Source of the DNA: Amanita rubescens
Taxonomy: Eukaryota > Basidiomycota > Agaricomycetes > Agaricales > Amanitaceae
NCBI GenBank assembly: GCA_015039365.1
Contig: WION01000067.1
Location: 1 to 64,000 of the forward strand
Direction: 5' to 3'
DNA: 64,000 bases
Part shown: positions 32,744-44,937 of the stretch, one piece after another
Layout: each line of letters starts with the position of its first letter
How positions within the stretch are numbered: the first letter of the stretch is position 1
Made by a program: the position numbers and the translations under genes
The notes under the pieces: generated by a model
What the model saw: the letters and a program-made list of their open reading frames with translations, nothing else
Database searches by the model: none
What the model was told of the DNA's origin: nothing

Positions 32744-34312
32744 ATGGACCCACGCTTACCACTTGTCGTCGATAACGGCACTGGCGTACGTTCGCCAGAT
32801 TTCACAGCAAATCCGTAATCTGACCCATCTCCAACATCTCAGTTTGTCAAAGTCGGATATGCGGGGTCAAACTTTCCTGAACATGGTACGCCATTTGACG
32901 CCACTATCTGTATGTAGTAACTCACCCCCCCAGTCTTCCCATCCATCGTCGGCCGCCCGATCCTGCGCGCCGAAGAGCGCCTCACCACCGCCTCTCAAAT
33001 CCGGGACATCATGGTCGGCGACGACGCCGCAGCCCACCGGACATACCTCCAAGTCACGCAACCGATGGAACACGGCATCGTCAGAAACTGGGAAGACATG
33101 AAGTACCTCTGGGACTACACGTTCTACGATAAGCTCAGGCTAGACCCCGGGCGCGACTTGCGGGGACGAAAAATCTTGTTGACGGAACCGCCGATGAATC
33201 CGAGAGCGAATAGGGCTAGGATGTGCGAGGTCATGTTTGAGGAGTATGGATTTGGAGGGGTGTATGTCGCTATTCAGGCTGTGTTGACGTTATATGCTCA
33301 GGGTACGTCGTTCTGGTCTTGGGTGTGGTTTTTTTTCTTTCTTTCTTTCTGAACGAATGGAACGTAGGTTTGACGACGGGGGTGGTGGTTGATTCGGGAG
33401 ACGGTGTGACGCATATCGTACCCGTGTACGATGGATTCTCGATGCCGCATCTAACGCGGAGATTGGACATCGCAGGGCGGGATGTAACGCGGTATCTGAT
33501 CAAGCTGTTGTTGATGCGCGGGTATGCGTTCAATCGGACCGCGGATTTCGAGACGGTGAGAGAGATCAAGGAGAAGTTGTGTTATGTCAGGTATGCTAGC
33601 TCAGATTTGACGGTCTGAACAAAGGCTGACGGGGACGCTGCGCAGTTATGATCTAGAACAAGATACCAAGCTATCGGAAGAGACGACGGTGTTGGTGGAA
33701 AGCTACACGGTTAGTGCCTACTCTGTGCCGAATATGAGGCTACGTCTAACTTTCGGGCAGCTTCCGGATGGACGAACGATCAAAGTAGGCTCAGAGCGAT
33801 TCGAGGCACCAGAATGTATGTTCCAACCACATTTGGTAGACGTTGAACAGCCCGGTGTCGCAGGTACGTGCGTTATCTGCCGGAATTCCAATCTTAATCA
33901 TTCTATCCCAGAAATGCTGTTCCAGACGATCCAAAACGCAGCAGTAGACGTCAGACCAGAATTATACAAGCACATTGTTCTCTCGGGTGGCTCTAGCATG
34001 TATCCAGGTCTTCCTAGCCGGTTGGAGAAGGAGATGAAACAGTTATACCTCACACGAGTCCTTAGGTGGAGATCCTTCCCGACTGAACGTACGTTATTAA
34101 CTCCGTTAATCGGATGTTTTTGAACTAACACGTAAACGATGCAGAAATTCAAGATCAAGATCGAAGATCCTCCACGTCGGAAGCATATGGTATTCTTGGG
34201 CGGTGCAGTGTTAGCTGATATCATGAAGAACCGAGAAGAGTTTTGGATATCGAGCGAGGAGTGGCATGAACAGGGTCCGAGAGCACTTGAAAAGCTCGGA
34301 CGCGGGGAGTAA
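32744..34312 (+). CDS. ARP2: Actin-related protein 2 (395 aa if a +1 shift is read through)
   Basis: ATP-binding subunit that, with Arp3, forms the first two positions of a branched actin filament. Exons are 32744..32785, 32843..32885, 32934..33302, 33368..33590, 33646..33709, 33761..33863, 33912..34088 and 34145..34312. It starts [20 protein letters not shown] (phosphate loop 1) and has [11 protein letters not shown] (phosphate loop 2) and [13 protein letters not shown] (adenosine motif). It ends with [20 protein letters not shown] and SSEEWHEQG. All joints are in phase except inside exon 7. There, after LYLTRVL, the frame must move +1 at 34064 to give GGDPSRLN and reach the last exon. The zero frame would stop early. 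See findings. Confidence 0.9.
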
Positions 34313-34825
34313 TGATATGTATGTTATGTACAAAATCCAGGGAGTGTCCTTTATGAAGTTTCATTCACTGTATACGAAGTACAAATAGTATTAATTCCCA
34401 AACAGGTGAATGCGCAGCCACGAGACGTTACAACCTAACACGTTGGAATTTGCCGAGCCCTGGAACGTCGTTGTATTAGAACAATGTGAAGGAATAAGCT
34501 GTAATGCCAAACTTGAGTAAGATATTGTGTGGCCGGGAACAATGTCACGGACCGTAGATCGATATAGTTGAATAGTACGTACGGACGCTGCACCGTGGGT
34601 GGGATCCGGACACAAAGGTATCTTCTGTAAAAGCGCAAGTCAAGTCAGCCTCCGAAGTCGAAGGTCCCCGGCGAGAACATGGCCTGACGAAACAGCCCGA
34701 GCGGCGAGCATCTGCCTGCCTCTCCGGGTCCGATTGATCCCGAATACGATGACTAAACACAACCGCGCCTCGATTCAGATTACTCACGCTGCCAAATAGT
34801 GCCGCAGTGTTCCCACGCTACCACC
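34313..34825. other. Intergenic between ARP2 and the Crinkler gene
   Basis: No recognised gene on either strand. It holds the 3' end of ARP2 and the promoter of the next gene. Confidence 0.5.
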
Positions 34826-36915
34826 ATGCCCGTGACCAGGCTCCGGCTTATGTGTCTCATAGAAGGCGAATTTATCCTCTTTCCAGTTACAGCGGTGTGC
34901 GATGATGAGGTTAGCGACCTGAAGAAGATACAAAGCGAGCGAGCACTGGATAGTCTAAAGGATGTTGGTCCTCACACTCTAGAATTGTGGAAGGTGAGTG
35001 CCATTGATGAGTCGCTAAGTGAAGTGACATTGGCTTACTCCCGTACCTTAACAGGTCAACATTGATCTTAACACTCACGATGAGCAATCTTGCAGGGACA
35101 TAAAACTTGGGAATCTTGGGGAATCGAAGAGTTGGAAGCATGGAGGTCCATCTCGCACTATTGGTCAGTTCAACCTCATGGCGAACACCTCCACATAATT
35201 GTGAAGGCTCCGGCCTCTGGTGAGTGGGAGTAAATCTTCGTGGTTGAGCGTTACTGAGAAAAATCTGTGTCGTTTACCCTGTCACGGTTTCGAATCCACC
35301 CCTCATCTCCGCCGATCATTCCATGGTTTTCATATGTTGCCTACTGACGCATCGTTTCCCATGTCCGTCTCGGCGTTCAAACATGGTTTGCTCGCTCCTC
35401 TGGACTCCATTCACCTTTTCCCTTCATCCCCATCCTGACTTGACTCCAGAAAATGACTCGTTTGACGAGGTACCTGATCGCGGGATGAAACGACGACGCA
35501 GCGAATCGGACGAGCTCATAACGGAAAGAAAGCGTCTGGCCAAAATGGCAAGACGTGCACCGTCCTCTTTGTCTAAGCCGTCTGCCTTTCAAGATTCAGC
35601 TCAACAAGTTGTCGCCTGCAATCGTCCGTTCGATTTTGATACGATTCCCATCACTTTACTCCAAGAGGAGTTTGGACTTTTCATGGACGATTGTAAAGTC
35701 CTTCCATCCCCGAAGTCGCAGGAACTGCTGCAAGCTCTCACGGTGGCCGCGTGCAAGTGGTACGAGAACAAGACCCAGCGAAGGTCCGAAATTCAAAAAG
35801 TAACTTGACGACGTAGGTCATCTCTATTTATCGGCCGAGACTATCGCTGGCACAGAATACAATACAGATGGAAATCTAAGGGTCAAAATTATGCCCCCAG
35901 TCATTCGGAAATGTAAGAACGAGGCCGGATGCGCACTGCTGGAATCCATTGCATATTATGTGCAGTTCCTAGTCAAGGTGTTGGATAGACGTGGCATGCG
36001 CAACCGCTTTCCTTGTATTCTTCTCATTGATACTGGTAAGGTTGTTCTTTGCATAACTACGCAGTGCCTTATGATATAAAATAGGATCATATTTTGGGTT
36101 TTACGGCTGCCTATGGACTGGAGAGCGTTTACATGTTGAACCTTTGACGCCGTTCTACGATTTAACGATTCATTGGACTGATGAAAGCGGCAGGCAAGCC
36201 ATTGCAGCGAGTCTGGATGCCTTTTTAAAAGCTATTCCCCGCCTTGAAGCCCATTATGCCCAACTGACATCCATTGCACACACCCCCTTTCCAGATCCAT
36301 CTCTTCTGGGCCGTGCTTATCCGTACAAAACAAGCTACGAAGACGAGAATGGCCAGCATATTAACTTTTCATATTCGGTTTCGAATTGCCGAAACACTGG
36401 TCTTTGTAGCCAAACCCGACAAGTCTAGTGACAAAGATCTAGGTACCTTATGCGTTAAGTTCACTAGACGGTATTCGGAGGATGCCCATCGCCTCCTTGC
36501 ACAATTAGGCTATGCACCACGACTTCGAGCGGTTATGCGACTTCCTGGTGGATGGATCATGGTTGTCATGGACTACTCGGAATATACGCAACTCTGTGAC
36601 CCAATGCTCCAAATCTCGGACGACATGCGACATACAGTAAAGGCCAAAGTTTCAGAGGTTGTTCAAAAGTTGCATGATGCCGGGTTTGTTCATGGCGATA
36701 TCCGATCTCCCAACGTCCTCGTCGACTGTAGAACGCTAACGAGCAAAGATGGCATCAAGATCCATTTCATAGATTTCGACTGGGCAGGCCGTCAAGGAGA
36801 AGCTATTTACCCAATGCGTGTCAACAATGTGACAGTTCGGAGGCCAGAAGGCGCTTCAGATGGAAAACCAATCTTGGTAGAGCATGACATAGCCATGGTT
36901 AATTCTTTGCTGTAG
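34826..36915 (+). pseudogene. Crinkler-type protein with a protein-kinase-like C-terminal domain, two +1 frame breaks
   Basis: Exons are 34826..34993, 35096..35219, 35450..36035 and 36085..36915. The N terminus (RLRLMCLIEGEFILFPV, then SERALDSLKDVGP, LELWK and later HYWSVQPHGEHLHIIV) matches the ubiquitin-like Crinkler N-terminal module. The C-terminal part has the ESIAYYVQF motif, a kinase loop VHGDIRSPNVLV and the metal site IHFIDFDWAGR, then ends HDIAMVNSLL. In fungi such proteins are thought to act in conflict or in effector-like roles; this one has no signal peptide. Frames must move +1 near 35804 and near 36370 (a T run). Between the breaks the frames are clean. It is either a young pseudogene or contains sequence errors. 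Confidence 0.7.
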
Positions 36916-37506
36916 TAGTGTCTTCAGGCGTACATCCTTTCTATTGTTATCATAATAAATGTTGACACTTTACAACTCACATCAATGGACGGTCCGACAG
37001 TTTGACGAGGTCTTCAAAAGTGCCGACGTCGGTAAACTCCTTGGATGTTCCATACCGGCTCGTCCCCTACTTTCCCTTTGTACCGTTTTTCTTCACTGGT
37101 CGTATTCACTATGTTTTTCGCTCTACCCCTCACCTTTATTAGTCCCTTGTCAACGTTCCCCACAAACGCCCGAACATTCTGCTAAGCGGCCCCGTCTGGA
37201 AGAGATGTAAATTCGGAGCAACTGAACCGAACTATTTGGGGTCCACAAAAATATTGATTTCGGAATGCTTGCAAAAGAACATATTTTTGAGGTTTATTGG
37301 CTCCTGTATGTGCCAGAGAAGGTTGCAGCGCTAGCTTGACAGTGGTGAGGAGCGTGAGTGGTAAACAAAAGCGGTAGAACCCCGAGCGAGAGCAGTGGGA
37401 GCAGTCGTTGCCAGAGCGGGAGCACGGAGCGGCCGAATCATTGTTTGGCCGAGCGTTAAACGGCCGGAGCGGAAACGGCCGAAAACCTGTTGTGTAACCA
37501 ACCACA
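36916..37506. other. Intergenic before the NLR gene
   Basis: No gene recognised. The sequence shifts toward GAGCGG-rich and then AT-rich composition as the NLR gene begins. Confidence 0.45.
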
Positions 37507-40500
37507 ATGGCAAATGAACTCAGATTCGGCGCCCTAGAAACAGGGAATCGCTTGGTCCTAACTTCTGGAGCTTTTCACGCTGCGCATGATTTTACAATTA
37601 ATAACAGCACTTTCAATGATGTTCACGGAGATTTCGTTCGTAACTCTCACCGAGTCATCGCCTGTCCAGATCATCCGAGCTGATATGGTCATGCTCAGAT
37701 ATATGCTCAGAATTACTATGAAGCTCCTACGACTGCAAATAGAACACCATCACCCCCTCTTGCATTGCCGAAACACTCTAGCACACTATTCACAGGTCGT
37801 GACACATATCTGGGAAAGCTGAGAGAACACTTCGGACTTCGTGCTTCTCCGAATGATCTTGCTCGGCGATCATTTCTGTTATATGGTATGGGAGGCATTG
37901 GTAAAACCCAGATCTGCCTTAAGTTTATGGAAGATTCTGAAGACCAGTGACTATCTGCATCTAATGACTGTGTGGTCTTATGCTTATATCAAACATAGGT
38001 TCTCTCATCTATTTTGGATTGATGCTTCTTCTGAAGCCACCATGACATCAGCTATCAGACAGATAGCAAAGGAACATGGCTTGCAAGCCAGCAACAATGC
38101 CAAGCCTAGTGTTGTAACAGTGATGAAGTGGATCTCATCTCTCAAAAATGATTGGTTGATGGTATTTGATAATGCAAATCATGATCCAGATGTTGTTGAA
38201 AAGTTTATTCCTCCTGGAAATAAGGGAAATATCCTTATTACTAGCAGAAATATGTCAATGGGGAGAGTTACTTCCAACAAGTCTATGGAAGTGGAAGAGA
38301 TGAACAAGGAAGAAGCTGTCTCTCTGCTTTTGAAAGCAGGAAATGTAGATGTGATGGACAAAGAATCTGAAGAGATGGCCATGCAAATTGTCTCTGCATT
38401 GTTTTATCTGCCTCTGGCCATTGATCAAGCTGGTTCTTATATTTTGTCCTGTCAATGCAGTCTCAAATGACTATTGGCAGTTGTACAAAAGAAATTACCA
38501 GCTTTTACTGGATGATAGTACATTTAAAGGTGCTTCAGACTATGGGAAGAGTGTATATGGAACATGGGAGATTTCAATTCAGGAGATTGAATCAAGAGCA
38601 AAGAACCAATCTAAGGCTGCCCAAAGTGCTATAAGCCTCCTCAAATTTATTCCTTTCCTTCATCATGTAAACATTCCTGAAAATATTTTCAAATATGCTG
38701 TGCATGGGGGTTAGAGATAGAGATACAGAGGAGGCATATGAACTGCCAATGTTGCTTTCCTTGTTGGATTCTGATGATCTGCAATTGAATGAATCAGGTG
38801 AATGGGATGAACTCAGGTTTTATCAGGGGATACAAGTCCTGCAATCATTCTCTCTGATCAAGAAGAATATCAAGATCAAGATGTATTCTATCCATCCTTT
38901 AACACAGTCATGCTGTCAGGACAGAATACCTGGGGCAGAAAAACAATCTAACTGCATCAAAACAGCTGCACTCTTAACATGTGCAGGCATATTTTCTGAA
39001 CAATACAGAGGAAAATCACACTCTGTTGGAGGCACTTGTCACACACATCAAAGCAAATAAGGCATTTGCAATTAAGCTGGGAATAAAAGAGGACTATTAT
39101 GATGATCAATTCTCATGCTATGCTGCACTTTATTTCCAGACTGGATATTGGAATCAAGGAGAAGAGCTACAAAAAGAAGTCATGAGAATGAGGAAAGAAA
39201 AACTGGGATTAAATAATATGATGACTTTGAGTAGCATGTTATTTGCAGCTTTATTCTATAACAGGCTAGGCAATTGGAAAGAAGAGGAGCTGCTATTGCT
39301 GGATGCTATTAAGATACAGATGAACACATTTGGATTTGAGCATGAAGATACTCTGGAAACTCGAGCACAGGCTAGCTGTATCATACATGAATCAGGAGAG
39401 ATTGAGAGAAGCAGAGAAATTGGCCATAAAAGTATATGAAACAAGAAAGGAAACATTAGGTGCTGATCACCATGACACTCTTATGAGCATGAATACCATG
39501 GCTATGATATATGGAAAGCAAGGAAACTGGAAAGAGGCAGAAGAATTACAGGTGCTAGTGATGGAGACATTCAAGGCAAAATTGGGGCCAGATCACATGA
39601 AGACACTTCAGATCATGGTTTATCTGAATAGGCACATATGGCAATAGAGAAAAGTTGAAGGAAGCAGAACAACTGCTTATTCATGTGATTGATATGTTCA
39701 AAGTCAAACTAGGTCCTGATCATCCATCCACCCTTTACAACATAACAAATCTAGGAGTTACATACAGAGAGCAAGGAAGATTAAATGAGGCTCAAAAGGT
39801 TTTGGAAGAGGCACTAGAGACATGCAAGGACAGATTGGGACCTAGCCATCTTATCACTCTTGGGACAATGCGCAATTTGGCCATGACATACAAGGCACAG
39901 GGTATGTTAAAGGAGGCATTAGACCTGCAGGTTATTGTCATTGAGTCCATGATGGAGACATTAGGTGCAGAACATTCTGAAACAGTCATGAGCACCATGG
40001 ATCTAGTGGTGATATATGGAGAACTAGGAAAATGGAATGAAGCAGAAAAAATGTTGGTTCCCTTAATAGAAGTTCTGAAATCATCATTAGGGCATCTCCA
40101 TCCTTCTACATTAAGGAGCATGACACACCTGGCAGACATGTACATTGAACAGGAAAAGTGGAATGAGGCAGAGAAATTACTGATACAGGTGATGGGTGCT
40201 AGAAAAGAGAAATTAGGTTCTGGAAACCCTGGTACTCTGACTGTTATGCATAATCTTGCAGAGGTCTATGTGAGGAAAGAAGAGTGGAGTAAAGCAGAGG
40301 AATTACAATTGCAAATTGTAAATGTTGGGAGGACAGAAATGGTGATGGACCACCTACAGATTCTTGCAAGCATGATGGATCTAGCAAAAACATACTTCTC
40401 CCAAAAGAAATGGTCCAGTGCAGAGCAACTTTTGATAGAGACAATGTCTTTGGGGAAAGACAAGCTGGAACCAGATGAATCCAGTGGTACTTGATGTCAT

Positions 40501-41092
40501 GGGTAAATTAGCAATGATATATATGGCTCAAGACAAGTTCAAGGACTGCAGAAGATCCTGCAGGATCATGTGGTCAAAGTACAGAGAGAAAAGGCTCCAA
40601 ATGATCTAGAAACTATTATCAATATGTCCAACCTGGCAAGGATTTATAATATGCAAGGGAAATGGGATCAGGCAGAAGAGTTGCTAATACATGCAGTGGA
40701 AGTGTGCAAATTTGATCAAGGACCTTAATGATGCATACACACTTAGAAGCATGAAAAACTTGGCAGAAGTATACCAGAGTCAAGAGAAATGGGATAGGTC
40801 TGGAGAGATCATGGAACAGTTGCTCAAGGTGGTAAAAGTTGAGATGGGACCAGAGCATCCTGAAACTCTGAGCATCATGTATCATTTAGCAATGTCATAC
40901 AGGCATCAAGGAAAGTTGAAAGAAGCAGAGAAGCTGGCAGTTCATGTATCAGATGTACTAACAGCGCTTGTGGGGGCAGGACATCCACTTACTATTGAAA
41001 ATGAGGAAAATCTGGAAATAATTAGAAAGGAGATGACAAAGAAAAATAAGGGATCAATCTTGAGTAAAATATTTAGGCACAAAAAGCACTAG
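37507..41092 (+). pseudogene. NLR-type protein: NB-ARC ATPase plus kinesin-light-chain-like TPRs, eight single-base frame breaks
   Basis: Exon 1 (from 37507) has FTINNSTFNDVHGDF, a stretch found before NTPase domains of Agaricomycete NLRs. Exon 2 (37699..37946) has TLFTGRDTYL and the Walker A GMGGIGKTQ. Exon 3 (from 37999) has the Walker B WLMVFDNANHD, NILITSRN and LPLAIDQAGSYI (GLPL-like). About ten TPR units of 42-44 residues follow (for example DHxxTLxxMxNLAxxYxxQGKWxEAE). NLRs sense non-self and trigger cell death or defence. Frames must move +1 near 38456, 38704, 38992, 39373, 39625, 40483 and 40727 and -1 near 40548. Between breaks frames of up to 279 codons are free of stops. It is a young pseudogene or carries uncorrected insertions. 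Composition is AT-rich like the GTPase gene. Confidence 0.75.
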
Positions 41093-41504
41093 CACTATCT
41101 TGTGTACTTATATACATACACTGTACATATGTGCATAAATTTGTCTTGAAGTACACTGATGCTATGAATAATTGTAACTTGGGCATTGTACAGTCAGGGT
41201 GGGATTACCCTAGTGACACAGTGCCCAGCCCGCATGAGTCCCAATAGGCTGTTGACCATTTATGTAAAGCTATTACATGATATGGCTCTTACCAACCCTG
41301 GTCACCACTTCTAAGATATTTGTATTGTACATCTGTTTATTGGGTATGACAGGTATTGAAGATCACTGGGCAACTGATGTAAATGAAAAGATTTCCAGGT
41401 TGTTTCTACACACATCTTTCGAAGTCAGAGGTACCAGGATCTCGCATGTAGGTACTTACCTGATACTTCCACTGTGATCCTGTGGTATGAAGAAAGGCTT
41501 TTTG
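41093..41504. other. 3' space between converging genes
   Basis: No gene. The NLR (+) and the CorA-like gene (-) converge here. Confidence 0.5.
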
Positions 41505-43226
41505 TCAGGGTTCCTTGAAACCAGCCATTTTCCGTGCATTGTCTGCTGCCTTTCTGTTCTCCCGAGCCTTGGTAAACCCGTAAACGCCAACAACAGCCAT
41601 GACGAAGACTGTTAGTGGGATTGCCACAGCCCAGTAAAGCCAAAAGTGCCGTGTCATGACATCCGTCATCGAAAGGGCATTCCAGTTTAGGAGGGGCATG
41701 GCAAAGAAACTCTGCGAGTTGGACATTTGGAATTAGCACCAGGAACCCTTTAGCGCTTTTCTGGGTGACCTTTGAAACTCACTGCTACAGTGAATGTTCC
41801 CGGCAGGAAAAGGGTTGTGAGCACGGCAATGACCTTCATAGAAGAACTATCGCGTTTGCTTGCCTCGGCCAGTTCCTTTGAGTCTCGAGCCATGCCGATA
41901 TTGATGAGGTTAAACAACTAAGAGGGACAACAACTCGATTAGCAACTGAACCTGCATTCTTGCTGGCACGAGCCACGTCGAGATACAGGAGGTCTAGGCA
42001 CTCACAACGTTCTGCTGCGTCTGCATACGCTGTCCAATCGCGCCAAACTAAAGCTATGTGACGCATATTGCTCGCCAGGAACTCAACTCGGTGCCTCAGA
42101 CCGGCATTGTTCATGATGCCATTCAGCCTGCGTCGGTTAGCCGATGCTGGTGTAGTCCTTCATGAAGTCTATCTCCTGCAGCGTAAACTCGACCATGGAG
42201 AGGCTGCACTGGACTGCTACGTTCATGAAGGCGAAGCGGCAGCTCAGAAAGCCGAGGATGCGTGCCAGCTGGTGGTTGTCCTCGCACTTTTTCATCTCCC
42301 TGCTCATGTCCTTCCAGTAGCTCGGCTCCTTCTGCATCTCGGAAGCAGTCTCGTCGTGCCAATACGAGTCTTCCGGAGCAAGCAGCGCACCAGGATGGTG
42401 AGCTTGCGCGGATTTCAGGTCCGCGTTTGCGAGGGAGTCTTGGATTTCCCAGTCGCCGGACTGTGTCTTGCACTCGGACTGGGTTAGCAGGCGGTTGATG
42501 TGGTACAGTTCCCTCATGAGGTCCGTCGCTGTGAGCTCAATCAAGACGGTCGGGACGAGGAGAGGATGGGGGAATGCAGGAAACTGAGAACAGATCTTGC
42601 TGCCTAAGTTTTCCAGTGAGATACGTGGTCCCAAAAGGGCGTAGCCGGTGGTGACATTTGCGGCCGAGTCGTACTTTAGAACCGTGGAGATGGTGCCGTT
42701 GTTATTTGACCGATGATAGACAAAGACTATCAAGTTAGCCAATGGTTAGCTGAGGACAAGAATGTGCCTCACTTGGCTGTCCAGATATCCCAAGATATTT
42801 CCCACAGGCGCCAGATTTGGGCAAGTTGAAATAAGAGGAGGCCTTGGTCAAGCCTAAGGTATGCTGGATTGCCTCGAATGTAACTTTGTCAAAAGGCCAT
42901 TTCATTGAGTCTTCCTGCTCCAGGCACAGGAGTCGAAGTCCAACGACCGGCCTCACATCACCTTTCTGAATTATCGTCGGGCTGGGCGCTTTCAGCCAGT
43001 CGGTGATCTGGTCAGTGGTGAGCGTTCCACCCGTAGACGCGGTGATGGGCGGGACTTGATCAAAGACCCAGCACTCGACCTTGTGGACCTTCAATGCAAC
43101 ACCGGCTTTCTGGACCGGCGCGGATGCAGGCGGCAGTGGCGCCGGGGTCAAGATGACTGGTGCTTGCAAGAGACCCTGCTTGAGACGAGCTGGCGGCTTG
43201 GAAATGCGATCAGGTCCTTGGTCCAT
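41505..43226 (-). pseudogene. CorA-like metal transporter, fungal type, with two +1 frame breaks
   Basis: The model is complement(join(41505..41711, 41783..41917, 42006..42726, 42773..43226)). A long N-terminal cytoplasmic part precedes the domain. The C terminus has the typical run ASKRDSSSMKVIAVLTTLFL-PGTFTVA-SFFAMPLL (first membrane helix) and FWLYWAVAIPLTVFV (second helix), then a basic tail ending AGFKEP. These two helices are the CorA pore layout. The GMN signature of bacterial CorA is absent, as in other fungal relatives, so the ion is uncertain. In the third exon the frame must move +1 near 42146 and near 42062. The other joints are in phase. It is a possible pseudogene or sequence error. 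Confidence 0.7.
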
Positions 43227-43695
43227 GGTGGAGTGCTACACAAAATGCGGGCGCCTGTGGCAGAACCTTTTTGATCTATTGGGGTACAGCGTTCTAGCTA
43301 CCATTTGTAATGACGAATATGACAAGGTCGGACGTGATGCATTGATGTTTGGTTTATTTGTTCACGTTGACTCTATTATACTATTACTATAGTGTGTATC
43401 ACTTGCGTAAGCGATGGTAGTGTCGCGGGAATGTCGTTTCTGCGACGTGAATACTTAAGGAATCCCGTGAGCCGTTTTATTCAACACTTAAAGTAAACAA
43501 ATATCATGGAAGCTGGCAGAGGGCATATGCTGGTAGAAATCTTCAGTCGAATGCTGTATATGCAAAACTTGAAAATTTACCAGCACTATATAACACGATA
43601 CATGTCGTTAGCACTAGTTTTACATAACGGAAGTGAGGACAGTACAATCAGCATCCGTATAGGAATCGTAAGAAAATCGTGCTGGCTGCTAAATT
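43227..43695. other. Intergenic, no recognised gene
   Basis: Upstream region of the CorA-like gene and 3' region of the oxygenase gene, both on the minus strand. A short plus frame (43506-43712) has no features. Confidence 0.5.
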
Positions 43696-44937
43696 TCATG
43701 CAGGAACCGTAGCTCGGAACCGCCCCATAATATACTCGCTAGAATTAATACCTGCATATTGCTTGTCATCCGCACCTCCCTTCAATATCCCAGGCAGGGC
43801 TTCCACGAACTCTTGCACATTAGGATTACAGAAGCAGGCAATGCTATATCGCGCTGGGCACATATCGGACCCGTCGTTTTGGATCCTTCTTGGTTCGACA
43901 ACTCGATGAGGCGTACTCCTGATGACATTGTTGGACCACCTGGCCAACATGTCAGCGGCGTTGACGATGACGGTACCGGGTATCGGTGTCACGTCGATGT
44001 AAATCCCATCAGGAGATTCAATCTGTAAACCACCGAGCGAGTCCTGGAAAAGCAGCGTAACGGTACCGTAGTCGCTGTGTTCGCCTGCGCGGACCTGTCC
44101 AGGGTTCGCGCGGAAAACTTTCTTGGGTACGGGGGGGTAGTGCAACAGACGAACGAAATTATTCGCGCCGTCAGTGAACTGGTCGAAAGTGTTTTCGGGT
44201 AGACCCATGCCGGTAGATATGGCATGCATCAACCGGGCGTTTAGGTTCGTGCAATGCGCAGAGAAGTCGAGCATGGTCTGTTTGAAACGCTTGCCTTCGT
44301 CGTCGAGCGGCGGCCAGATGTTCCAGACGCCCCTCGCGCCTTCTGGACCGATTTCGAATGTCTCCTTGAGGTCTGGTTTGGCATTGCGCTCGACGTCGAT
44401 CTCTTCAGCAACGTTCGAGTGACTCAGTTTCTCGCGGCCGTGAGTGATGTAGCCACGGTTGGTCTCGGCTCCAGTCCAGCTTATGCTGTCTTTCTGGTGC
44501 TGAGGGCGCGCAAAGAACAGCTTGGTACGGGCAAATGCATGGGCGATGGCTAACGCGGGAATCCCGTGATTCTTTAGGTAAATGAAACCACAGGTCTTGA
44601 ACGCTTGAACGATGTGGTCGGCCACCATTTGCTTATCCTCAGAAGTACCATTGATGAAGGGGCCAAAGTCAATGAGCTAGAGGACGAGCTTAGCATCGAA
44701 AACAACTAAGGGGCTCCTTAGACATACGGGTATTATGTTTTTTGCGTTGGGATCTGTAGAGCTGGCTTTGCCGGGCAAATCGTGCATGATGGGCAAGAGT
44801 TGTAAAGAAACACCACCAGTCGTTGCACATATATATATATCCTCGTAGGAGCCGAATGCCAGTACGCATATAGCAACAGCAACGCTAAGACCGTGGAAAA
44901 GGAATCGAGGATTTAATGTACGATATGGTGACCCCAT
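43696..44937 (-). CDS. 2-oxoglutarate/Fe(II)-dependent dioxygenase, isopenicillin-N-synthase-like (396 aa)
   Basis: The model is complement(join(43696..44676, 44728..44937)), in phase. Non-haem iron oxygenase that couples 2-oxoglutarate decarboxylation to oxidation of an unknown substrate. It shows the N-terminal IPLIDFGPF motif, FKTCGFIYLKNHGI, the iron ligands HSDYGTVT (HxD) and STPHRVV (distal His), and RYSIACF for the 2-oxoglutarate Arg. Joining exon 1 restores the IPLIDFGPF motif. Exon 1 also encodes an N-terminal hydrophobic stretch (FLFHGLSVAVAICVLAFGSY) that could anchor the enzyme in a membrane. Starting instead at the later Met of MHDLPGK (about 44790) would give a soluble enzyme of usual length. 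No secondary-metabolite cluster surrounds it. Confidence 0.85.

Noticed and set aside
34056..34145. Solving the ARP2 break by another intron
   Set aside because: The only acceptor before the last exon needs phase 0. The good donor GTACGT gives phase 1, and the phase-0 donor GTCCTT is poor and would delete conserved residues.
35740..35815. Introns of 16, 34 or 57 nt to repair the first Crinkler break
   Set aside because: The first two are too short, and the 57-nt one leaves the wrong phase for the conserved downstream frame.
38420..38460. A 28-nt intron in the NLR to explain the first frame break
   Set aside because: It is too short for fungal splicing and lacks room for a branch point.
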